A DNA stretch of 64,000 nt, from positions 204,989-268,988 of the forward strand of contig CABZHY010000001.1 of assembly GCA_902525565.1 (NCBI GenBank), in the 5' to 3' direction. The stretch's first letter is position 1. Every line of letters starts with the position of its first letter. The notes beneath the pieces are model-generated. The model saw only the letters and a program-made list of their open reading frames with translations, had not been told where the DNA came from and searched no databases. The position numbers and the translations under genes were made by a program. The stretch comes from an uncultured Pelagibacteraceae bacterium. GTDB lineage: Bacteria > Pseudomonadota > Alphaproteobacteria > Pelagibacterales > Pelagibacteraceae. Shown piece by piece: positions 46,381 to 56,144 of the stretch.

Positions 46381-46420
46381 GCCGATTTGATCCTATTGCG
46401 GGCTTATAACTGCTAAAATG
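46381..46420 (+). promoter_or_regulatory. SAM-II-like riboswitch aptamer
   Basis: In order: GCC at 46381-46383, GATTT at 46384-46388, TATTGC at 46394-46399, GGC, then GCTAAAATGG at 46412-46421. This is the conserved skeleton of the SAM-II pseudoknot (GATTT, TTGC, GCTAAAA-GG). P1 is only three clear pairs, so the fold is weaker than classic SAM-II. In Pelagibacter a SAM-II aptamer ahead of a SAM-V aptamer on metY is established and is thought to act on transcription. No U-run terminator is visible before 46508. Confidence 0.6.
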
Positions 46421-46445
46421 GAAATTTCAAAAAATAAATTAAATC

Positions 46446-46503
46446 GGTAGGCATTTGAACTGTATTGTGCGCCTAACATAATGTTGAAGCACTAAAAAAG
46501 GAG
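46446..46503 (+). promoter_or_regulatory. SAM-V riboswitch controlling metY translation
   Basis: H-type pseudoknot: P1 TAGGC (46448-46452) with GCCTA (46471-46475), and P2 GTGC (46467-46470) with GCAC (46489-46492). The loop ATTTGAACTGTATT and the tail TAAAAAAGGAG match the SAM-V class described in 'Ca. Pelagibacter'. The Shine-Dalgarno AAGGAG (46498-46503) directly follows P2, so ligand binding would hide it and stop metY translation when S-adenosylmethionine is plentiful. Confidence 0.82.
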
Positions 46504-46507
46504 TAAA

Positions 46508-47836
46508 ATGACTAAAAAAAGAAATAACCCTGAAACTATTGCCATACATGGTGGTGACTATAGGAGTGATCCAGCGACAAACGCAGTAGCTGTTCCAATC
46601 TATAGAACAACATCGTACCAATTTAACAACACAGAGCACGCTGCTAACCTTTTCGCTCTTAAAGAATTTGGCAACATATACACTCGTATAATGAACCCTA
46701 CAAATGATGTCCTGGAAAAAAGAGTTGCCGCTCTTGAAGGAGGTCTGTCATGTGTAACTGTATCTTCAGGCCAAACCGCTTCAACGTTTGCTGTATTAAA
46801 TGTAGCCCAAGCCGGTGATAATATAGTGAGCTCAACCGATCTTTATGGTGGAACAGTATCTTTATTCACACATACTCTTAGTAAACTTGGTATAGAGATA
46901 AGATATGCAGATCCAAGTAATCCTGAAAATTTTGAAAAGTTAATAGATGATAAAACTAGAGCTTTTTACGGTGAAACTTTACCAAATCCATATTTAAGGG
47001 TGTTTCCAATAAAGGAAGTTTCTGACATTGGAAGAAAATATAACATTCCACTAATAATGGATAACACAGCTGCACCAGTAATATGCAGACCTATTGAACA
47101 TGGAGCTGCAGTAGTAATTCACTCACTTACAAAATATATAGGTGGACATGGTACAGCAGTTGCAGGGAGTATAGTTGATAGTGGTAACTTTGATTGGACC
47201 GCAGATCCCAAAAGACAACCTTTGTTTAATGAACCTGATAATAGTTATGGTGGTGTAATTTGGGGAAAGGCTGTACCAGAACTAACTGGTGCCAATGTAC
47301 CATTTGCAGTTAGGGCAAGAGTTTGTTTATTAAGAGATTTAGGATCAGCTCTGGCTCCAGATAATGCTTTTGCAATAATTCAAGGACTTGAAACAGTTGC
47401 TTTAAGAATGAGACAACATTGTGCTAATGCTGAATATGTGGTTGATTTTCTTAAAAAGCATAAAGAAGTTACAAAAGTTATTTATTCTACAGAACACGAT
47501 AAACCCATTGCCGATAGAGCAAAAAAATATCTTAAAGGTGGAAATGGACCAATGATTGGTATCGAGCTTAAAGGTGGAATTGAAGCTGGTAAAAAATTTA
47601 TCGAGTCTTTAAAGATGTTCTATCACGTTGCTAATATTGGTGATGCTAGAAGCTTAGCAATACACCCGGCAAGTACAACTCATAGTCAATTAAATGAGAA
47701 AGAACTAGCTGCATCAGGTGTTACCCAAAGTTATGTAAGACTTTGTATCGGCATTGAACATATTGATGATATAATTGAGGATCTGGATCAAGCATTGAAT
47801 AAATCATCAAAGGGCAATTTAAAAGCTGTAAGCTAA
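46508..47836 (+). CDS. metY: O-acetylhomoserine sulfhydrylase (MetY)
   Basis: 442 residues, PLP enzyme of the Cys/Met metabolism family. YRTTSYQFNNTEHAANLFAL, GNIYTRIMNPTNDVLEKRVA and VVIHSLTKYIGGHGTAVAG (catalytic lysine) match MetY; the C-terminus HPASTTHSQLNEKEL is also typical. It makes homocysteine directly from O-acetylhomoserine and sulfide. Start ATG 46508 is 4 nt after the Shine-Dalgarno at the end of the SAM-V aptamer. Confidence 0.95.
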   Translation: MTKKRNNPETIAIHGGDYRSDPATNAVAVPIYRTTSYQFNNTEHAANLFALKEFGNIYTRIMNPTNDVLEKRVAALEGGLSCVTVSSGQTASTFAVLNVAQAGDNIVSSTDLYGGTVSLFTHTLSKLGIEIRYADPSNPENFEKLIDDKTRAFYGETLPNPYLRVFPIKEVSDIGRKYNIPLIMDNTAAPVICRPIEHGAAVVIHSLTKYIGGHGTAVAGSIVDSGNFDWTADPKRQPLFNEPDNSYGGVIWGKAVPELTGANVPFAVRARVCLLRDLGSALAPDNAFAIIQGLETVALRMRQHCANAEYVVDFLKKHKEVTKVIYSTEHDKPIADRAKKYLKGGNGPMIGIELKGGIEAGKKFIESLKMFYHVANIGDARSLAIHPASTTHSQLNEKELAASGVTQSYVRLCIGIEHIDDIIEDLDQALNKSSKGNLKAVS

Positions 47837-47865
47837 TTTGAGGTTTTAATGTATACAGATAGAAA

Positions 47866-48891
47866 TTAATAAATAGTTTCTTTATATTTTACAATATAAA
47901 TAAAATATAAAGTTGAAAGTATTATTAAAATAGAATTTATCTGGTGTAGAGATGCATAGAGCATTTTTACTCCAGATAAAATAGTAAGAACTCCCAAAAA
48001 AATTTGAAAAAGTAAACTAACTCCAATAGTAAAAATCGGAATTCTTAAATTTATATTTCCATTTTTTAAAACAAAATAAAGTATACAAAAATATATTATG
48101 ACAATTAAATAAGCTAAGTTTCTATGAATAAATTGAACAAGTGATTTATCATCAAAAACTTTGAGATTAAACAAATCACTGATTATACTGTCATCAGGAA
48201 AGTATGATGAACCCATAAAGGGCCATGTATTATAAATTTTTCCTGCATCCATACCAGAGACAAATGCACCAATTATTAATTGTAAAAATAATAATAAAAG
48301 AAAGAATTTAATTAAGTTTAATTTAATACTAATTTGATTAATTCTTATATTTGTTAGTTTTAAAAACTTCCAGAAAACTATAGATAAAATAATAAAAGCA
48401 ATAAATAAATGTAGTGATAATCTATAATGACTAACATCAACTCTATCCACTAATCCACTTGAAACCATGTACCATCCAATAAATCCTTGAAAACACACTA
48501 AGAAGAAAATAATTAAATATTCTCTTAAAATCCAAAAACCATTTTTAATTGTAAAATAAATCATTGGCAAAAGAACAATTAGACCAATTAATCTCCCCAA
48601 TTGACGATGTCCCCATTCCCACCAAAAAATTATTTTAAATTCATTTAAAGTCATGTTGAAATTTTGCTCTTTAAATTCAGGTATTGTTTTATAAAGATCA
48701 AAATATTCTATCCATTTATCACTAGTTAAAGGAGGCAATGTACCAACAAAAAGTTCCCAAGAAGTAATTGAAAGTCCAGAGTCAGTTAATCTGGTTAGCC
48801 CCCCAACTATAATTATAAGCACGATCATAACTAATAAAGTGATCATCCATATTTTTAATTGAGAATTTAAAGTATAATTCTGACTGTACAT
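47866..48891 (-). CDS. ctaA: Haem A synthase (COX15/CtaA)
   Basis: 341 residues, eight hydrophobic helices. GGLTRLTDSGLSITSW and EYFDLYKTIPEFK near the start, FWWEWGHRQLGRLIG, and later HYRLSLHLFIAFI and FIHRNLAYLI supply the conserved histidines that hold haem. It converts haem O to haem A for the aa3-type cytochrome oxidase. It is divergent from chorismate mutase across 43 nt. Confidence 0.94.
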   Translation of the reverse strand: MYSQNYTLNSQLKIWMITLLVMIVLIIIVGGLTRLTDSGLSITSWELFVGTLPPLTSDKWIEYFDLYKTIPEFKEQNFNMTLNEFKIIFWWEWGHRQLGRLIGLIVLLPMIYFTIKNGFWILREYLIIFFLVCFQGFIGWYMVSSGLVDRVDVSHYRLSLHLFIAFIILSIVFWKFLKLTNIRINQISIKLNLIKFFLLLLFLQLIIGAFVSGMDAGKIYNTWPFMGSSYFPDDSIISDLFNLKVFDDKSLVQFIHRNLAYLIVIIYFCILYFVLKNGNINLRIPIFTIGVSLLFQIFLGVLTILSGVKMLYASLHQINSILIILSTLYFIYIVKYKETIY

Positions 48892-48934
48892 GGTTAGATA
48901 AATATAATAATTATTAATTAAACCAATAAATTAA

Positions 48935-49225
48935 ATGTCGCCTAAAAACAAAAAAAAATTGGAGATAATTAGATCTAAATTAGATAAGTTAGATAATAAA
49001 TTGTTATCTTTAATTAAATATAGAACAAATCTTGTAAAAGAAGTTTTAAAACTTAAAGAATTTAAAAAAGAAATAGTAGATAAAAAACGTATCAATTTTA
49101 TACTGAAAAAAATTCACTCAAAATCTAAAAAACTAAAGATTGATACTAAAATCACTAATCGTATATGGAAAAATATGATTTTGTCTTATATCGATTACGA
49201 GAAAAGAAACTTTAAAAAAAAATAA
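48935..49225 (+). CDS. Chorismate mutase (AroQ type)
   Basis: 96 residues, all helical. IRSKLDKLDNKLLSLIKYRT with LVKEVLKLK, KEIVDKKRINFILKK and the third helix with IWKNMILSYIDYE match the AroQ monofunctional fold; active-site Arg and Lys positions are filled. It converts chorismate to prephenate for phenylalanine and tyrosine. The ending Lys-rich tail stops at the adjacent rpmG stop, converging without spacer. Confidence 0.85.
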   Translation: MSPKNKKKLEIIRSKLDKLDNKLLSLIKYRTNLVKEVLKLKEFKKEIVDKKRINFILKKIHSKSKKLKIDTKITNRIWKNMILSYIDYEKRNFKKK

Positions 49226-49417
49226 TTACTTACTGTGAGGTGGAAGTTTTTTTTCCACAAACATTTCATGTTTTCTTGTATCAGGATTATATTTTTTTGC
49301 TGAAAGTTTAATCTTAGCTTTCTCACCTCCAGCGGGTTTTTTTACATAATAGAAGTAAGGACTATCTGGTTTCGCCTCGGGTACCATTCTTACTTTAACG
49401 TGTGTTTTTTTTGCCAT
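49226..49417 (-). CDS. rpmG: 50S ribosomal protein L33
   Basis: 63 residues. VRMVPEAKPDSPYFYYVKK and KKYNPDTRKHEMFVEKKL match bacterial L33. It has no cysteines, so it is the zinc-free form. It overlaps the merR-like gene by 23 nt on the same strand, which is long for this genome and slightly tightens the N-terminus choice to MAKKTHVKV. Confidence 0.92.
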   Translation of the reverse strand: MAKKTHVKVRMVPEAKPDSPYFYYVKKPAGGEKAKIKLSAKKYNPDTRKHEMFVEKKLPPHSK

Positions 49418-49778
49418 TTTTTAAATCTTTTAATTTAATAGAAATTTGTAATAACTTATTCCTTAAATTTTCAGTTCTTATAGATTTATCTGCAATTTCG
49501 TCAAGCTTTAAAGAAACTTCATTATTTAATATTTTTTTAACACCATTTATTGTCATACCCTGCTCTTTAAGTAAAAATTTAACTTTTTTAAGAAGATTTA
49601 TTGTCTTTTCATCATAATACCTTCTATTAGAATTTAATATTTTTGGTTTAATTTGTTTAAATTGAGTTTCCCAAAATCTAATTATATGTGTTGGCAAAGT
49701 ACCTTTATCATTAGATTTAAGATTTAGTATTTTGGCTACTTCACCAATGGTCTTATAAGCGCTATCTGATTTATCCAT
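49395..49778 (-). CDS. MerR-family transcriptional regulator
   Basis: 127 residues. Helix-turn-helix YKTIGEVAKILNLKS, HIIRFWETQFKQIKPKIL-type wing, RRYYDEKTINLLKKVKFLL and a long helix after about residue 85 fit MerR proteins. Inducer unknown; the C-terminal part is too short for a metal site with cysteines. The location after ihfA is conserved in alphaproteobacteria. Confidence 0.85.
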   Translation of the reverse strand: MDKSDSAYKTIGEVAKILNLKSNDKGTLPTHIIRFWETQFKQIKPKILNSNRRYYDEKTINLLKKVKFLLKEQGMTINGVKKILNNEVSLKLDEIADKSIRTENLRNKLLQISIKLKDLKNGKKNTR

Positions 49779-50070
49779 TATCCTTTAAATTAACAAATTC
49801 TTTAAATTCCTTTGATGGCTTAAATAATACAACATCTCTACTTGAAATTATTTTTGTTTCTTTTGTCTTGGGATTTCTTCCAATTCTTGATTTTTTTTGT
49901 CTTATAGAAAAAGTGCCAAATTTTGATAGTTTTAATTTTTTTTCCTCTTTGATGTTAGATACGATCGTTGATAAAAAATCCTGAATTAAATTTTCAGATA
50001 TTTGTTTTGAAAAACCAAGCTGCATATAAACCAAATTAACTAAGTCTTTTTTAGTTAAATTAATTCTCAT
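49771..50070 (-). CDS. ihfA: Integration host factor alpha subunit
   Basis: 99 residues of the HU/IHF fold. LTKKDLVNLVYMQLGFSKQ then KLSKFGTFSIRQKKSRIGRNPKTKE, with the beta-arm RIGRNPKT that bends DNA at its target. IHF organises the nucleoid and supports recombination and transcription. It overlaps the regulator by 8 nt and starts 1 nt after plsX. Confidence 0.93.
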   Translation of the reverse strand: MRINLTKKDLVNLVYMQLGFSKQISENLIQDFLSTIVSNIKEEKKLKLSKFGTFSIRQKKSRIGRNPKTKETKIISSRDVVLFKPSKEFKEFVNLKDNG

Positions 50071-50071
50071 A

Positions 50072-51073
50072 TTAAATATTTTGCTTGATCTTTTCTATCA
50101 AATTACCTTTTACTATTCTATGACAAACATCTAAAGAATTAGAAAAACCAATATAATCAGTACCACCATGACTTTTAACTACTGGAGAATCTAAACCAAT
50201 AAAGATAGCTCCATTGTATAATCTAGGATCTAGTCTTTTCTTAAATTTTTTTAAGTTAGATATATTCAATAAAGAAGATATTTTACCTAATAAATTGCCA
50301 GTCATAGCATTTTTTAGTTCACTAGTGATAAAATTTGCAGTACCTTCTGCTGTTTTTAATGCAACATTTCCAGTAAAACCATCTGAAACAATTACATTCA
50401 CTTTTCCATCCATAAGATGATTTCCTTCAATATATCCTGCGAAATTATAATTATCTGATTTTTTTTCATTTAATAATTGATAAGTTTCTTTAATCGTCTC
50501 ATTTCCTTTGAGCTCTTCAGAGCCAATATTTAATAATGCAACATTTGGTTTATCATCAGGATAAAGTGATATGTAAAGAGAAGCTCCCATAATTGAGAAA
50601 TCTAAAAGATTTTTTGAACTACACTCAATATTTGCACCCAAATCTAAAACAACACTCATTCCTTTTTTGTTTGGCCATAATGCAGACAAAGCAGGTTTGT
50701 CTATATTTTCAATCATTTTTAAATTCAATTTTGATACAACCAATAATGCTCCGGTATTACCAGCAGAAATAACAATATCTGCTTCTTTATCTTTAACACT
50801 TTTAATTGCCAACCACATGCTTGTATCTTTTCCTCTTTTGGCACCTTCTAAGGGGCTATCTGTACTTTCTATCTTTTTTTCTGTGTGAATTATTTCAAAA
50901 AAATTCTTGGAAATTTTTCCATTAATTAGCGGTTCTATTTTGTGTTTATCTCCAAAAATTTTAAAAAAATTATTTTTGTTAACTGAATGGTTTAAAATAA
51001 TACCATCAACTATTTTCTTTGGTGATCCATCACCACCCATTGCATCAACTGCAATTTTTATCAAATCTGACAT
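50072..51073 (-). CDS. plsX: Phosphate acyltransferase PlsX
   Basis: 333 residues. IAVDAMGGDGSPKKIVDG at the start, VISAGNTGALL, LDLGANIECS, FVGYIEG-type segment NFAGYIEGNHLM and VSDGFTGNVALKTAEG match PlsX. It makes acyl-phosphate from acyl-ACP, the first step in phospholipid synthesis with PlsY/PlsC. It follows rpmF by 19 nt. Confidence 0.95.
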   Translation of the reverse strand: MSDLIKIAVDAMGGDGSPKKIVDGIILNHSVNKNNFFKIFGDKHKIEPLINGKISKNFFEIIHTEKKIESTDSPLEGAKRGKDTSMWLAIKSVKDKEADIVISAGNTGALLVVSKLNLKMIENIDKPALSALWPNKKGMSVVLDLGANIECSSKNLLDFSIMGASLYISLYPDDKPNVALLNIGSEELKGNETIKETYQLLNEKKSDNYNFAGYIEGNHLMDGKVNVIVSDGFTGNVALKTAEGTANFITSELKNAMTGNLLGKISSLLNISNLKKFKKRLDPRLYNGAIFIGLDSPVVKSHGGTDYIGFSNSLDVCHRIVKGNLIEKIKQNI

Positions 51074-51092
51074 TATAATAGATTATTATATA

Positions 51093-51275
51093 CTATTCTT
51101 TTGGGTCTAAAACTTGTCTTCCCTTATACATGCCAGTTTTAAGGTCTAAATGATGAGACAACCTGTATTCACCAGATTTTTTGTCCTCAACTATATTCTT
51201 AGTTGAAAATTTCATAGTCTGAGCTCTTCTCATTCCAGTTCTGGATGGGGTTTGTTTACGTTTTGGTACAGCCAT
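51093..51275 (-). CDS. rpmF: 50S ribosomal protein L32
   Basis: 60 residues. [18 protein letters not shown] is the L32 signature. No cysteines, so the zinc-free form. The rpmF-plsX pair is near universal; the DUF177 (YceD) gene that often precedes rpmF is missing and the bc1 chaperone gene is directly upstream. Confidence 0.95.
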   Translation of the reverse strand: MAVPKRKQTPSRTGMRRAQTMKFSTKNIVEDKKSGEYRLSHHLDLKTGMYKGRQVLDPKE

Positions 51276-51277
51276 AA

Positions 51278-51745
51278 TTATGGGTTAATTACACTTTTTA
51301 AAAAATAATTCAAATTTTTTTTTGATAATTTTGTGTTAAAAAGATCAAAATATTCCAATAATTCCTCATTATTTTGAAAATCACCTAAAAAAAAGGAAAT
51401 TTTTTTTAATTTGTCTGACTTTGATAAATCATCCCAGAAATGTATTTCGGAAACCATGGAATGAAATAAATTGATATAATCTTTCATTTTTTTATTTATA
51501 GACTGATCACCATATCCTATTTCTCTAATACTTAATTCAAGTTGTCTAAAATTATAGTCATAAATTTCCTGAAGAATTTTCTTATTTTCCTCATTTTTAT
51601 AATTTTTCAAGAAAAAAGAAAAATGCAGTAAAAAAAGGGTTAATCGATCAGAGAAATTATCTTCTCTGTCAAGGTTTTTATATAAATCTTTATTTCTAGT
51701 GTAATTAATTAAATTATTATAAACATGTATATACTTTTTATTCAT
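51278..51745 (-). CDS. Ubiquinol-cytochrome c chaperone family protein (CBP3/UQCC1-like)
   Basis: 155 residues. [20 protein letters not shown] then [16 protein letters not shown] and [29 protein letters not shown] match the CBP3 domain, which helps cytochrome b assemble into the bc1 complex. Start ATG at 51743-51745 overlaps the start codon of bamE on the other strand. No later start would keep the family N-terminus. Confidence 0.85.
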   Translation of the reverse strand: MNKKYIHVYNNLINYTRNKDLYKNLDREDNFSDRLTLFLLHFSFFLKNYKNEENKKILQEIYDYNFRQLELSIREIGYGDQSINKKMKDYINLFHSMVSEIHFWDDLSKSDKLKKISFFLGDFQNNEELLEYFDLFNTKLSKKNLNYFLKSVINP

Positions 51746-52229
51746 GAATAAAATATTATATATAATTTTATTATCTTTTATACTTTCAAATTGCTCATTT
51801 AAACCTGTGGTAAAACATCATGGTGTACCTTTTTTAGAAAAAAAACAAGCTAACCTAATAGTAAATAAAAGTAATAAAAACGATATAAAAAAAATTTTAG
51901 GAACACCTTCAACAAAAAGTAAATTTGACAACGACGTATGGATATATATTGAACGTAAACAAACCCAATCGAAGTTAAAAAATTTAGGTAGAATGAAAAT
52001 ATTCAAGAATGATGTATTGGTATTAGAATTAGATAATTATGGAGTATTGAAAAAAAAAGAATTTTACAACAAAGAAGATATGGAAAACATTAAAATTGTT
52101 GAAGCAACAACAGAGGCGGGTTTTAAACGTAACTCATTTATTTATGACTTTATGTCAAGTATGAGACAAAAGATTAATGACCCTCTAGGAACGAGGGCCA
52201 AAAAACGTAAAGAAATTAGCCAGCGATAA
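51744..52229 (+). CDS. bamE: Outer membrane assembly lipoprotein BamE (SmpA/OmlA)
   Basis: 161 residues. Lipoprotein signal [14 protein letters not shown] with Cys17. The core [20 protein letters not shown] and [15 protein letters not shown] is the BamE fold. BamE stabilises the BamA-BamD complex that inserts outer-membrane beta-barrels. The start is fixed by the signal peptide, and the ATG overlaps the start codon of the divergent chaperone gene. The 3' end overlaps the converging hppA by 14 nt. Confidence 0.88.
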   Translation: MNKILYIILLSFILSNCSFKPVVKHHGVPFLEKKQANLIVNKSNKNDIKKILGTPSTKSKFDNDVWIYIERKQTQSKLKNLGRMKIFKNDVLVLELDNYGVLKKKEFYNKEDMENIKIVEATTEAGFKRNSFIYDFMSSMRQKINDPLGTRAKKRKEISQR

Positions 52230-54321
52230 CAGCTAGAAGAAGTAAAGCTACTATATTGGTAATTTTAATCATTGGGTTTACAGCAGGACCAGCCGTGTCT
52301 TTATAAGGATCACCAACTGTATCACCAGTTACTGCAGCTTTATGTGCCTCAGAACCTTTTCCACCATGATTACCATCTTCTATATATTTTTTAGCGTTAT
52401 CCCACGCACCACCACCTGCAGTCATTGATACTGCAACAAACAAACCTGTGATAATAACACCTAGTAACATTGCACCAACTGCAGCTAGGGCAGCAACTTG
52501 TCCACCAATAGATAGAATTATAAAATATAAAACAACAGGAGATAAAACTGGTAATAGTGATGGTATAATCATTTCCTTGATAGCAGCTACAGTAAGTAAA
52601 TCTACTAATTTTGCATAATCAGGTTTTTGTTTTCTTTTCATAATACCAGGGAATTTTTTAAATTGTCTTCTTACCTCAACAACGACTGCACCACCAGCTC
52701 TTCCAACAGCTTGCATTCCCATAGAGCCAAAAAGATAAGGTAACATTCCACCAATTAATAAACCAACTACTACGTAAGGGTTAGATAAATCAAAAGTCAC
52801 TACAATACCTTCTAATGCCGATCCTGCCTCTTTTGAAAAATGCTTGATGTCCTCAGTGTATGCAGCGAATAAAACTAAAGCACCTAATCCAGCAGAACCA
52901 ATTGCATAACCTTTTGTAACCGCTTTTGTAGTATTTCCTACTGCGTCTAAAGCATCAGTTGTTTTTCTAACTTTTTTATCAAGATTAGACATTTCAGCAA
53001 TACCACCAGCATTATCAGTTACTGGTCCGTATGCATCTAATGCAACAACCATACCTGCTAAAGCAAGCATTGTAGTAACAGCAATAGCAATACCAAAAAG
53101 TCCAGCAATTGAATTTGTAATAAGAATACCAGCAACAATTATCAAAGCAGGAATAGCAGTTGCTTCCATGGAAACTGCTAATCCTTGAATCACGTTAGTA
53201 CCATGTCCAGTTGTTGATGATAATGCAACAGATTTAACAGGTCTATAACTTGTTCCTGTATAGTATTCAGTTATCCAGATCAATAATCCAGTTATAACTA
53301 ACCCTATAACTCCACAATAATATAAATCCATTCCATTAAAAATTTTATCATTTACTGTAAATTCATTTGTAAAACCAATTACGTGATCTGTAACTGGCCA
53401 TAATATTACTAAAGAAGCTACTGCAGAAACAACAAATCCTTTATATAAGGCGTTCATAACATTATTACTTCTTCCAAGTTTAACAAAAAATGTTCCAACA
53501 ATTGATGTTAGCAAGCACGCAGCACCAATAGATAAAGGGTAAATCATCATATTAAGGTCACCAACAAAGAAAATTGAAGACAAAACCATTGTTGCAACAA
53601 TTGTAACCGCATAAGTTTCAAATAAATCTGCAGCCATACCTGCACAATCTCCTACGTTATCTCCAACGTTATCTGCGATTACCGCAGGGTTTCTAGGATC
53701 ATCTTCAGGTATTCCTGCTTCAACTTTTCCAACTAAATCGGCACCAACATCAGCACCTTTTGTAAAAATTCCGCCACCTAATCTTGCAAAAATTGAGATT
53801 AATGATGCACCAAAACCTAATGCAACTAAAGCATTTACAATTTCTCTTTCATCTACATTAGACTTCAATAAAATATAATAATAAACTGCTATAGATAATA
53901 ATGCTAAACCAGCAACTAACATTCCAGTAACAGCACCAGATTTAAATGCAACAGAAAGACCTTGAGCTAAGCCTTTTCTTGATGCTTCCGCTGTCCTTAC
54001 GTTTGCCTCTACAGAAACTAACATTCCCACATAGCCCGCAATACCTGACAAAGCAGCACCTATTAAATAACCTAGACCTACTAGCGGACTAAATGCAATA
54101 CTTACGATTACTAAGACTACAGCACCAACAATAGCAATAGTTTTGTATTGTCTTGCCAAATATGCTTTTGCACCAATTTGAATTGCAGATGCAATATCTT
54201 GCATTTTTGCATTTCCTGCACTTGAATTTAGAATATTTTTACCAGTTAAAAATCCATAAACGATAGATAATAAACCAGCTCCGATTGTGTATAATAGTAT
54301 TGTCTCGACTGTTCCGCTCAT
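52216..54321 (-). CDS. hppA: Membrane-bound proton-pumping pyrophosphatase
   Basis: 701 residues from ATG 54321; an upstream ATG at 54369 would add 16 non-membrane residues and is less likely. About 16 helices. The pyrophosphate site is [20 protein letters not shown] with [31 protein letters not shown] has Lys where K+-dependent enzymes have Ala, so it is predicted to be the K+-independent H+ pump. It recovers energy from biosynthetic pyrophosphate as a proton gradient. Confidence 0.96.
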   Translation of the reverse strand: MSGTVETILLYTIGAGLLSIVYGFLTGKNILNSSAGNAKMQDIASAIQIGAKAYLARQYKTIAIVGAVVLVIVSIAFSPLVGLGYLIGAALSGIAGYVGMLVSVEANVRTAEASRKGLAQGLSVAFKSGAVTGMLVAGLALLSIAVYYYILLKSNVDEREIVNALVALGFGASLISIFARLGGGIFTKGADVGADLVGKVEAGIPEDDPRNPAVIADNVGDNVGDCAGMAADLFETYAVTIVATMVLSSIFFVGDLNMMIYPLSIGAACLLTSIVGTFFVKLGRSNNVMNALYKGFVVSAVASLVILWPVTDHVIGFTNEFTVNDKIFNGMDLYYCGVIGLVITGLLIWITEYYTGTSYRPVKSVALSSTTGHGTNVIQGLAVSMEATAIPALIIVAGILITNSIAGLFGIAIAVTTMLALAGMVVALDAYGPVTDNAGGIAEMSNLDKKVRKTTDALDAVGNTTKAVTKGYAIGSAGLGALVLFAAYTEDIKHFSKEAGSALEGIVVTFDLSNPYVVVGLLIGGMLPYLFGSMGMQAVGRAGGAVVVEVRRQFKKFPGIMKRKQKPDYAKLVDLLTVAAIKEMIIPSLLPVLSPVVLYFIILSIGGQVAALAAVGAMLLGVIITGLFVAVSMTAGGGAWDNAKKYIEDGNHGGKGSEAHKAAVTGDTVGDPYKDTAGPAVNPMIKITNIVALLLLAVIAG

Positions 54322-54398
54322 ATTAACCTTAAGTTGTTGGTTGTTAAATTTTAAGCCCGCACAATACAAAAAAAGATAGAAAAGACAACGATTAACTT

Positions 54399-55358
54399 CT
54401 AAAACTGATGAATATAACCTTTAGATTTAGCTTGTATTTGCTTGCCTTTTTCATCAAATATCAATGATCTGTCTTTACCAGATATAATTTTTCCAATTTT
54501 AGTTATTTTAATTCCAGTTGTTTTAGAGGCTTGTTGAATGATTCTAGCTTTATTAACATCTGCAGTAAATAAAACTTGATAATCATCTCCGTTAGAAATT
54601 AGATTAATTTTATTTAATCTTTTTTTTTTAATTAAATTACTCAATTTTTTAGAAACAGGGATTTTGTTTTCGAATAAGTGAAAAGATAAAGTTTGTCTAT
54701 TAATCATTTTTAACAAATCATCAATTAATCCATCTGAAACATCAATCGAACTATTAGCAAATTTTAATAAATATTTTGTTAAATTTATAGGTAAAATTGG
54801 TTTGTAATATTTGTCTACGAAGAATAATTTATCTTTATTTCTAACTTTAGCTTTATTACTTAATACTTTTAATCCAAAATAACTATCACCCAAATTTCCA
54901 GTAACATAAATATCATCATTTAATTTAGCTTTATTGCGATAAATTATTTTCTTTGAATATCCCAATGAAGTGATTGTAAAACTTAGTTTTTTTGAAAATG
55001 TTGTGTCACCACCACTTAAATCTATATTAAATTTATTTTGTTCTGATCTAAGTGACTTTGAAATTTTATATAAATTATTTTTTGTTAACGTTTTTTTACT
55101 TCCTGAACCAGAAATAAAATAAAACTTTGGTTTAACACCTTTGCAAATTAAATCTGAAATAGATGATCTTAAAATTTTTTTTATTACTAAATCAGGAGAT
55201 TTAAAATTAATAAAATGAGTACCTATATTATATGTATCTACGGATATAACAACACCTCTTTTTTTATCAAAAAAAACATCGTCATTTAAATTAAGAGCAG
55301 ATTTATTGTTTTTAGCTATTTTTGAAAAATAATTTTTTATCAGCTCAAATTCATGCAT
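54399..55358 (-). CDS. thiL: Thiamine-monophosphate kinase
   Basis: 319 residues. [37 protein letters not shown] and [33 protein letters not shown] are the ThiL ATP and substrate motifs. It makes the cofactor thiamine diphosphate from the monophosphate; SAR11 usually lacks part of the thiamine pathway, so a salvage role is likely. Overlaps nusB by 8 nt. Confidence 0.9.
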   Translation of the reverse strand: MHEFELIKNYFSKIAKNNKSALNLNDDVFFDKKRGVVISVDTYNIGTHFINFKSPDLVIKKILRSSISDLICKGVKPKFYFISGSGSKKTLTKNNLYKISKSLRSEQNKFNIDLSGGDTTFSKKLSFTITSLGYSKKIIYRNKAKLNDDIYVTGNLGDSYFGLKVLSNKAKVRNKDKLFFVDKYYKPILPINLTKYLLKFANSSIDVSDGLIDDLLKMINRQTLSFHLFENKIPVSKKLSNLIKKKRLNKINLISNGDDYQVLFTADVNKARIIQQASKTTGIKITKIGKIISGKDRSLIFDEKGKQIQAKSKGYIHQF

Positions 55359-55755
55359 TTTTAGATCTTAATTTTTTTCCAACGTTATCTAATAAAGCAT
55401 TAAGATACTTTGTCTGTGCATCTTCAAGAAAAAAATTGGACGAATTTAAATATTCTTTAATTATTATATTAATTGATAAATTTGGTTTATACATAAATTC
55501 ATAAGTTGCTGCTTTTAAAATTGTTTGAAAAACTTTGTCTAATTTTTCAATTACGAATTCATCACCTAATTTGTTATTTAATTCATCTAAAATAAGATCG
55601 TTCCTTTCGATAGTTCCTAAAACAATGTCCTTGATAAATTTTTTAAATCTATGTTTTGGAAAATCTAAATCATCATTTTCATTATAGAATTTACTATATA
55701 ATTTCTGAATAATTATAACTCTAGGATTATTTTTTGGATTATAATGGGTTCTCAT
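55351..55755 (-). CDS. nusB: Transcription antitermination factor NusB
   Basis: 134 residues, all helical. RVIIIQKLYSKFYNEND and KFIKDIVLGTIERND are present, as is the TILKAATYEFMYKPNLSINI stretch and the C-terminal FLNALLDNVGKKL-type end. NusB with NusE promotes antitermination at rRNA operons. Shorter N-terminal part than in E. coli. Overlaps ribH by 4 nt and thiL by 8 nt. Confidence 0.88.
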   Translation of the reverse strand: MRTHYNPKNNPRVIIIQKLYSKFYNENDDLDFPKHRFKKFIKDIVLGTIERNDLILDELNNKLGDEFVIEKLDKVFQTILKAATYEFMYKPNLSINIIIKEYLNSSNFFLEDAQTKYLNALLDNVGKKLRSKNA

Positions 55756-56144
55756 TTTTGAGAAAGAACTGAAATCACAGCCTCTGCAGCTTCAGCACCC
55801 TTTTTTCGTCTAGCTCTTGCTTGAGTCATATTGAGACAAGTAATTATTCCATTTCCAATAGGTTTTTTACTATCTATAGACAATTTCATTATGGCATCTG
55901 TTGATGCTTGAGAAATGAAATCGAAATGTGGCGTTTGACCTTTAATTACACATCCTAAGGCTAAAAAACCATCAAATTGTTTTATATTTTTTGAGATTGT
56001 AACTGGGATTTCAAAAGCACCAGGTACTTTAATAATTTTTATTATATTTTGTTTTGGAATTATTTTTAATGCGTTTTTTATTAAACCTTCAGCAATGTCT
56101 TTATAATAATCTGCTACAACAATTAGATATTTTTTTTTCATCAA
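55752..56144 (-). CDS. ribH: 6,7-dimethyl-8-ribityllumazine synthase
   Basis: 130 residues. IKVPGAFEIPVTISKNIK and ALGCVIKGQTPHFDFIS with the catalytic histidine are the lumazine-synthase core. It joins dihydroxybutanone phosphate and the ribityl-diaminopyrimidine. The start could be either of two adjacent ATGs. It overlaps ribBA and nusB by 4 nt each. Confidence 0.95.
   Translation of the reverse strand: MMKKKYLIVVADYYKDIAEGLIKNALKIIPKQNIIKIIKVPGAFEIPVTISKNIKQFDGFLALGCVIKGQTPHFDFISQASTDAIMKLSIDSKKPIGNGIITCLNMTQARARRKKGAEAAEAVISVLSQK

Noticed and set aside
46420..46440. GAAATTTC followed by A-rich bases as a SAM-II-linked terminator
   Set aside because: The stem is a short palindrome with no loop and no U run on the forward strand, so it is not a recognisable intrinsic terminator.
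54322..54369. Longer hppA N-terminus from ATG 54369
   Set aside because: The additional 16 residues are polar and do not match pyrophosphatases; [10 protein letters not shown] at 54321 is the normal start.
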